Source: UBA4416 sp040387475 (GTDB taxonomy: Bacteria > Bacteroidota > Bacteroidia > B-17B0 > Aurantibacillaceae). From it: DNA of 64,000 nt. The notes below the pieces were generated by a model, which was not told where the DNA came from, did no database searches, and saw only the letters and a list, made by a program, of their open reading frames with translations. The translations under genes were made by a program, and so were the position numbers. Positions within the stretch are counted from its first letter, which is position 1. Each line of letters starts with the position of its first letter. Of this stretch, positions 62,320 through 64,000 are shown one piece after another. The stretch covers positions 1-64,000 of the forward strand of contig JAZKDT010000059.1 in assembly GCA_040387475.1 (NCBI GenBank), in the 5' to 3' direction.

Positions 62320-63369
62320 CAAAAGTGCCATAATCTTTTTTGCCGAATCACCCATTGTGTTAAACGTTACGCGCTCCGTTTCTTCTTTTTCAGACAACAG
62401 ATCAAGAATGAAACTTACAAGACTGGCTTTATCTGTGTTTATGTGCAAGTTTTTAACAGGATCATTGCCTAATTTCTGTGTAGAAACAACTTTACATCCG
62501 CTAAATAAAGCTTCCATCAAAACTGTCGAATTTCCTTCGTAATGAGAGGTGTGCAAAAATAACCTTGATTGATTCATTAGACCCAATGTTTCTTTATGGC
62601 TTTTTGCTCCCAGCAACTCGATATTATGTTGTAAGTTATGTTGTGAGATCAAATTGCTTAAGAGTTTTTTTTCTTCGCCCTCTCCTGCAATTTTGACATT
62701 CAATAAGGGATGTTTTTTTACAACTTCTATAATGACACCAATAAATAAGCTATAATTTTTAAGAGGACTTAAGTAGCCTGCACCAAAAATATCAATGGCT
62801 CTATGCGCTGTATTTAAAGGTTCGAAAAGTTTAGGATTAATGCCATTGGTAACAACATGTTGCGGATCTATGAGATGATTTTTTTTAAATTCATCTTTTA
62901 GAAAATCGCTCATCGCCATTAACTGTTCAGGCTTGGGCCGTATTTTTTTAATAAAGCCATTGGTTGTTTTAGCATCCTGTCCAATAATCCAGATCATATG
63001 TTTGAGATTATTTTCCAATGCAAATTTATTGGCTACCAATGCTGTATCTATACACCATAAACTAATTAAACCTTTAATACTACAAGTTTCTTTAAGCTCA
63101 TTCAGTTTTTGAGAAGCAAGGCGTTTTGTATTTAGTCCAAAAATATGTTTTTTGTTTTTGCCACCTATGGCATGTACATCAATTCCATTCCAGCTGTATA
63201 AACCCTTTTTGAATGGGTATTGAAGCGTAATAAAAACGAATTTAAAATCAGAAAAATTATGTTTAAGCGCTAATGCAAATTGCTGAAAAGCCGGCAGACA
63301 CGTTGTATCATTTTCGTTTTCCGGAAAACCAGGAGTAACAATAACAATACAGGCTAATTTATTTGGCAT
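62311..63369 (-). CDS. GT4-type glycosyltransferase
   Basis: 352 residues, GT-B fold. FGAGYLSPLKNYSLFI starts the C-terminal domain, and VKIAGEGEEKKLL, IELLGAKSHKETLGLMNQS and TSHYEGNSTVLMEALFSG (E-x7-E) follow. The N-terminus IVTPGFPENENDTTCLPAF is typical of capsule and LPS glycosyltransferases. It overlaps the dihydroorotase-like gene upstream by 1 bp (TAATG), so it is co-transcribed with it. The sugar and acceptor are not known. Confidence 0.9.
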   Translation of the reverse strand: MPNKLACIVIVTPGFPENENDTTCLPAFQQFALALKHNFSDFKFVFITLQYPFKKGLYSWNGIDVHAIGGKNKKHIFGLNTKRLASQKLNELKETCSIKGLISLWCIDTALVANKFALENNLKHMIWIIGQDAKTTNGFIKKIRPKPEQLMAMSDFLKDEFKKNHLIDPQHVVTNGINPKLFEPLNTAHRAIDIFGAGYLSPLKNYSLFIGVIIEVVKKHPLLNVKIAGEGEEKKLLSNLISQHNLQHNIELLGAKSHKETLGLMNQSRLFLHTSHYEGNSTVLMEALFSGCKVVSTQKLGNDPVKNLHINTDKASLVSFILDLLSEKEETERVTFNTMGDSAKKIMALLLN

Positions 63370-64000
63370 TAAGATAAATACAAATTTTTATTCACTACCC
63401 CGATTACTTCTCCTTTGAGTTCTTTTCCAATAAATCCCGAATTTTTATTTGACGACACAATATGCGATGTTTTAAACACATACTTATTGTTAGGATTAAA
63501 CAGCGTAAGATTTGCTTCGGCATTTTCTTTAATAATCACAGGCGATAAACCCAAAATATGACGTGGATTTTTGGTTAGTGTCTCTATAATAGTTTCGAGT
63601 GATAATTTAGAACTTAATGCAGCGTTTAAAACGCCGAAACAACTTTCCAAACCAACCATACCGTTATCAGCTAAATCAAATTCGAGGTCTTTGCTTTCAA
63701 TATCCTGCGGACTGTGATCACTAACGATCACGTCAATGGTTCCATCGGCAACGCCTTTTTTTAAAGCATCTATATCGTCTTTTGTTCTTAGCGGAGGATT
63801 TACTTTAAAATTCGTATTAAAACCTTCGAGCTCCGAATCTTCCAGAAGCAAATTATAGGCTGCTACGCCGCAGGTGATATTTAATTTTTTTGCTTTTGCC
63901 TTTTTAATCAACTCTACACTTCCTCTTGTACTGATAGTTGGCACGTGCATTTTTCCGCCTGTATATTCAAGGATCTGGATATTACGCTGTAGCATTAATT
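63369..64000 (-). CDS. pyrC: Dihydroorotase-family amidohydrolase, 3' part
   Basis: Only the last 209 or so residues are in the window; the frame is open through the right edge. NPPLRTKDDIDAL, the VSDHSPQDIESKDLEFDLAD block and GLESCFGVLNAAL match the C-terminal half of dihydroorotase, which closes carbamoyl-aspartate to dihydroorotate in pyrimidine synthesis. Two places differ from the canonical enzyme: where ligand His residues of HxxHVST and TPHH are expected, this protein has MHVPTIST and VAAYN. The same subtype is common in Bacteroidota, where its activity is not obvious from sequence. It leads into a glycosyltransferase gene. Confidence 0.85.
   Translation of the reverse strand, partial: LMLQRNIQILEYTGGKMHVPTISTRGSVELIKKAKAKKLNITCGVAAYNLLLEDSELEGFNTNFKVNPPLRTKDDIDALKKGVADGTIDVIVSDHSPQDIESKDLEFDLADNGMVGLESCFGVLNAALSSKLSLETIIETLTKNPRHILGLSPVIIKENAEANLTLFNPNNKYVFKTSHIVSSNKNSGFIGKELKGEVIGVVNKNLYLS

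Overview
The window comes from a member of the Bacteroidota with an AT-rich genome. The lineage calls are strong: a PorP/SprF protein beside a giant SprB-repeat surface protein, GldH, several proteins with type IX secretion (T9SS) type A or type B C-terminal sorting domains, the small Bacteroidota-type SRP RNA with a TAnnTTTG -7 element in front of it, and a CarB without its allosteric domain. The order within the phylum cannot be fixed from the sequence. No tRNA, rRNA, insertion sequence, prophage or CRISPR array was seen. No stretch longer than about 260 bases lacks a gene.

Layout. 1-2.2 kb: an ECF sigma factor cut short in its DNA-binding region, a secreted Trp-repeat protein, a membrane-anchored ferredoxin-fold-like protein and a lipoprotein truncated haemoglobin. 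2.2-13.5 kb: PorP/SprF coupled to a 3430-residue adhesin with 38 SprB-type repeats. 13.6-20.6 kb: a NUDIX hydrolase, then a minus-strand operon for cytochrome c maturation (ccmB-ccmC-ccmD-ccmE-VOC-ccmF) running into a DUF2520 protein and kdsC. 20.6-24.4 kb: a second type-B T9SS protein with a nidogen-like N-terminus. 24.5-28.3 kb: glutathione peroxidase, an SDR, ricT overlapping gldH, and a lipoprotein. 28.6-31 kb: an MbnP-type copper-associated cassette. 31-33.5 kb: a BNR/Asp-box secreted protein. 33.8-38.2 kb: hpt-adk-obg, where adk carries a histone-H1-like Lys/Ala/Pro tail, and a MATE transporter. 38-40.8 kb: a membrane protein, a GT2 glycosyltransferase, SRP RNA and an outer-membrane protein. 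40.8-47.3 kb: two tandem P-domain/CotH secreted proteins, one split by a single in-frame TAA, and a MopE-motif repeat protein. 47.3-50.9 kb: carB and an outer-membrane protein. 51-61.2 kb: a tight nine-gene operon of four B12-type radical SAM proteins, one SPASM radical SAM protein, three methyltransferases and a nucleotidyltransferase-like protein. 61.2-64 kb: two GT4 glycosyltransferases and the 3' part of a dihydroorotase-family gene that runs off the window.

How it fits together. Much of the window makes or exports cell-surface proteins through T9SS: GldH and PorP/SprF on the machinery side, and six cargo genes with sorting domains, one of them broken. The ccm block builds c-type cytochromes. 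The 51-61 kb operon is the best candidate for an undescribed pathway. Its gene content points to radical-based modification and methylation of a small molecule, lipid or glycan, but the sequence does not reveal the product.

Repeats add a second layer. A REP-like palindrome (core TGTCACTTCGAG...CGAGAAG) occurs as two larger intergenic copies, and a short copy sits in frame inside one of the radical SAM genes. In the giant adhesin, two cysteines per repeat are gained or lost together across all 38 repeats, which predicts a defined disulfide pattern.
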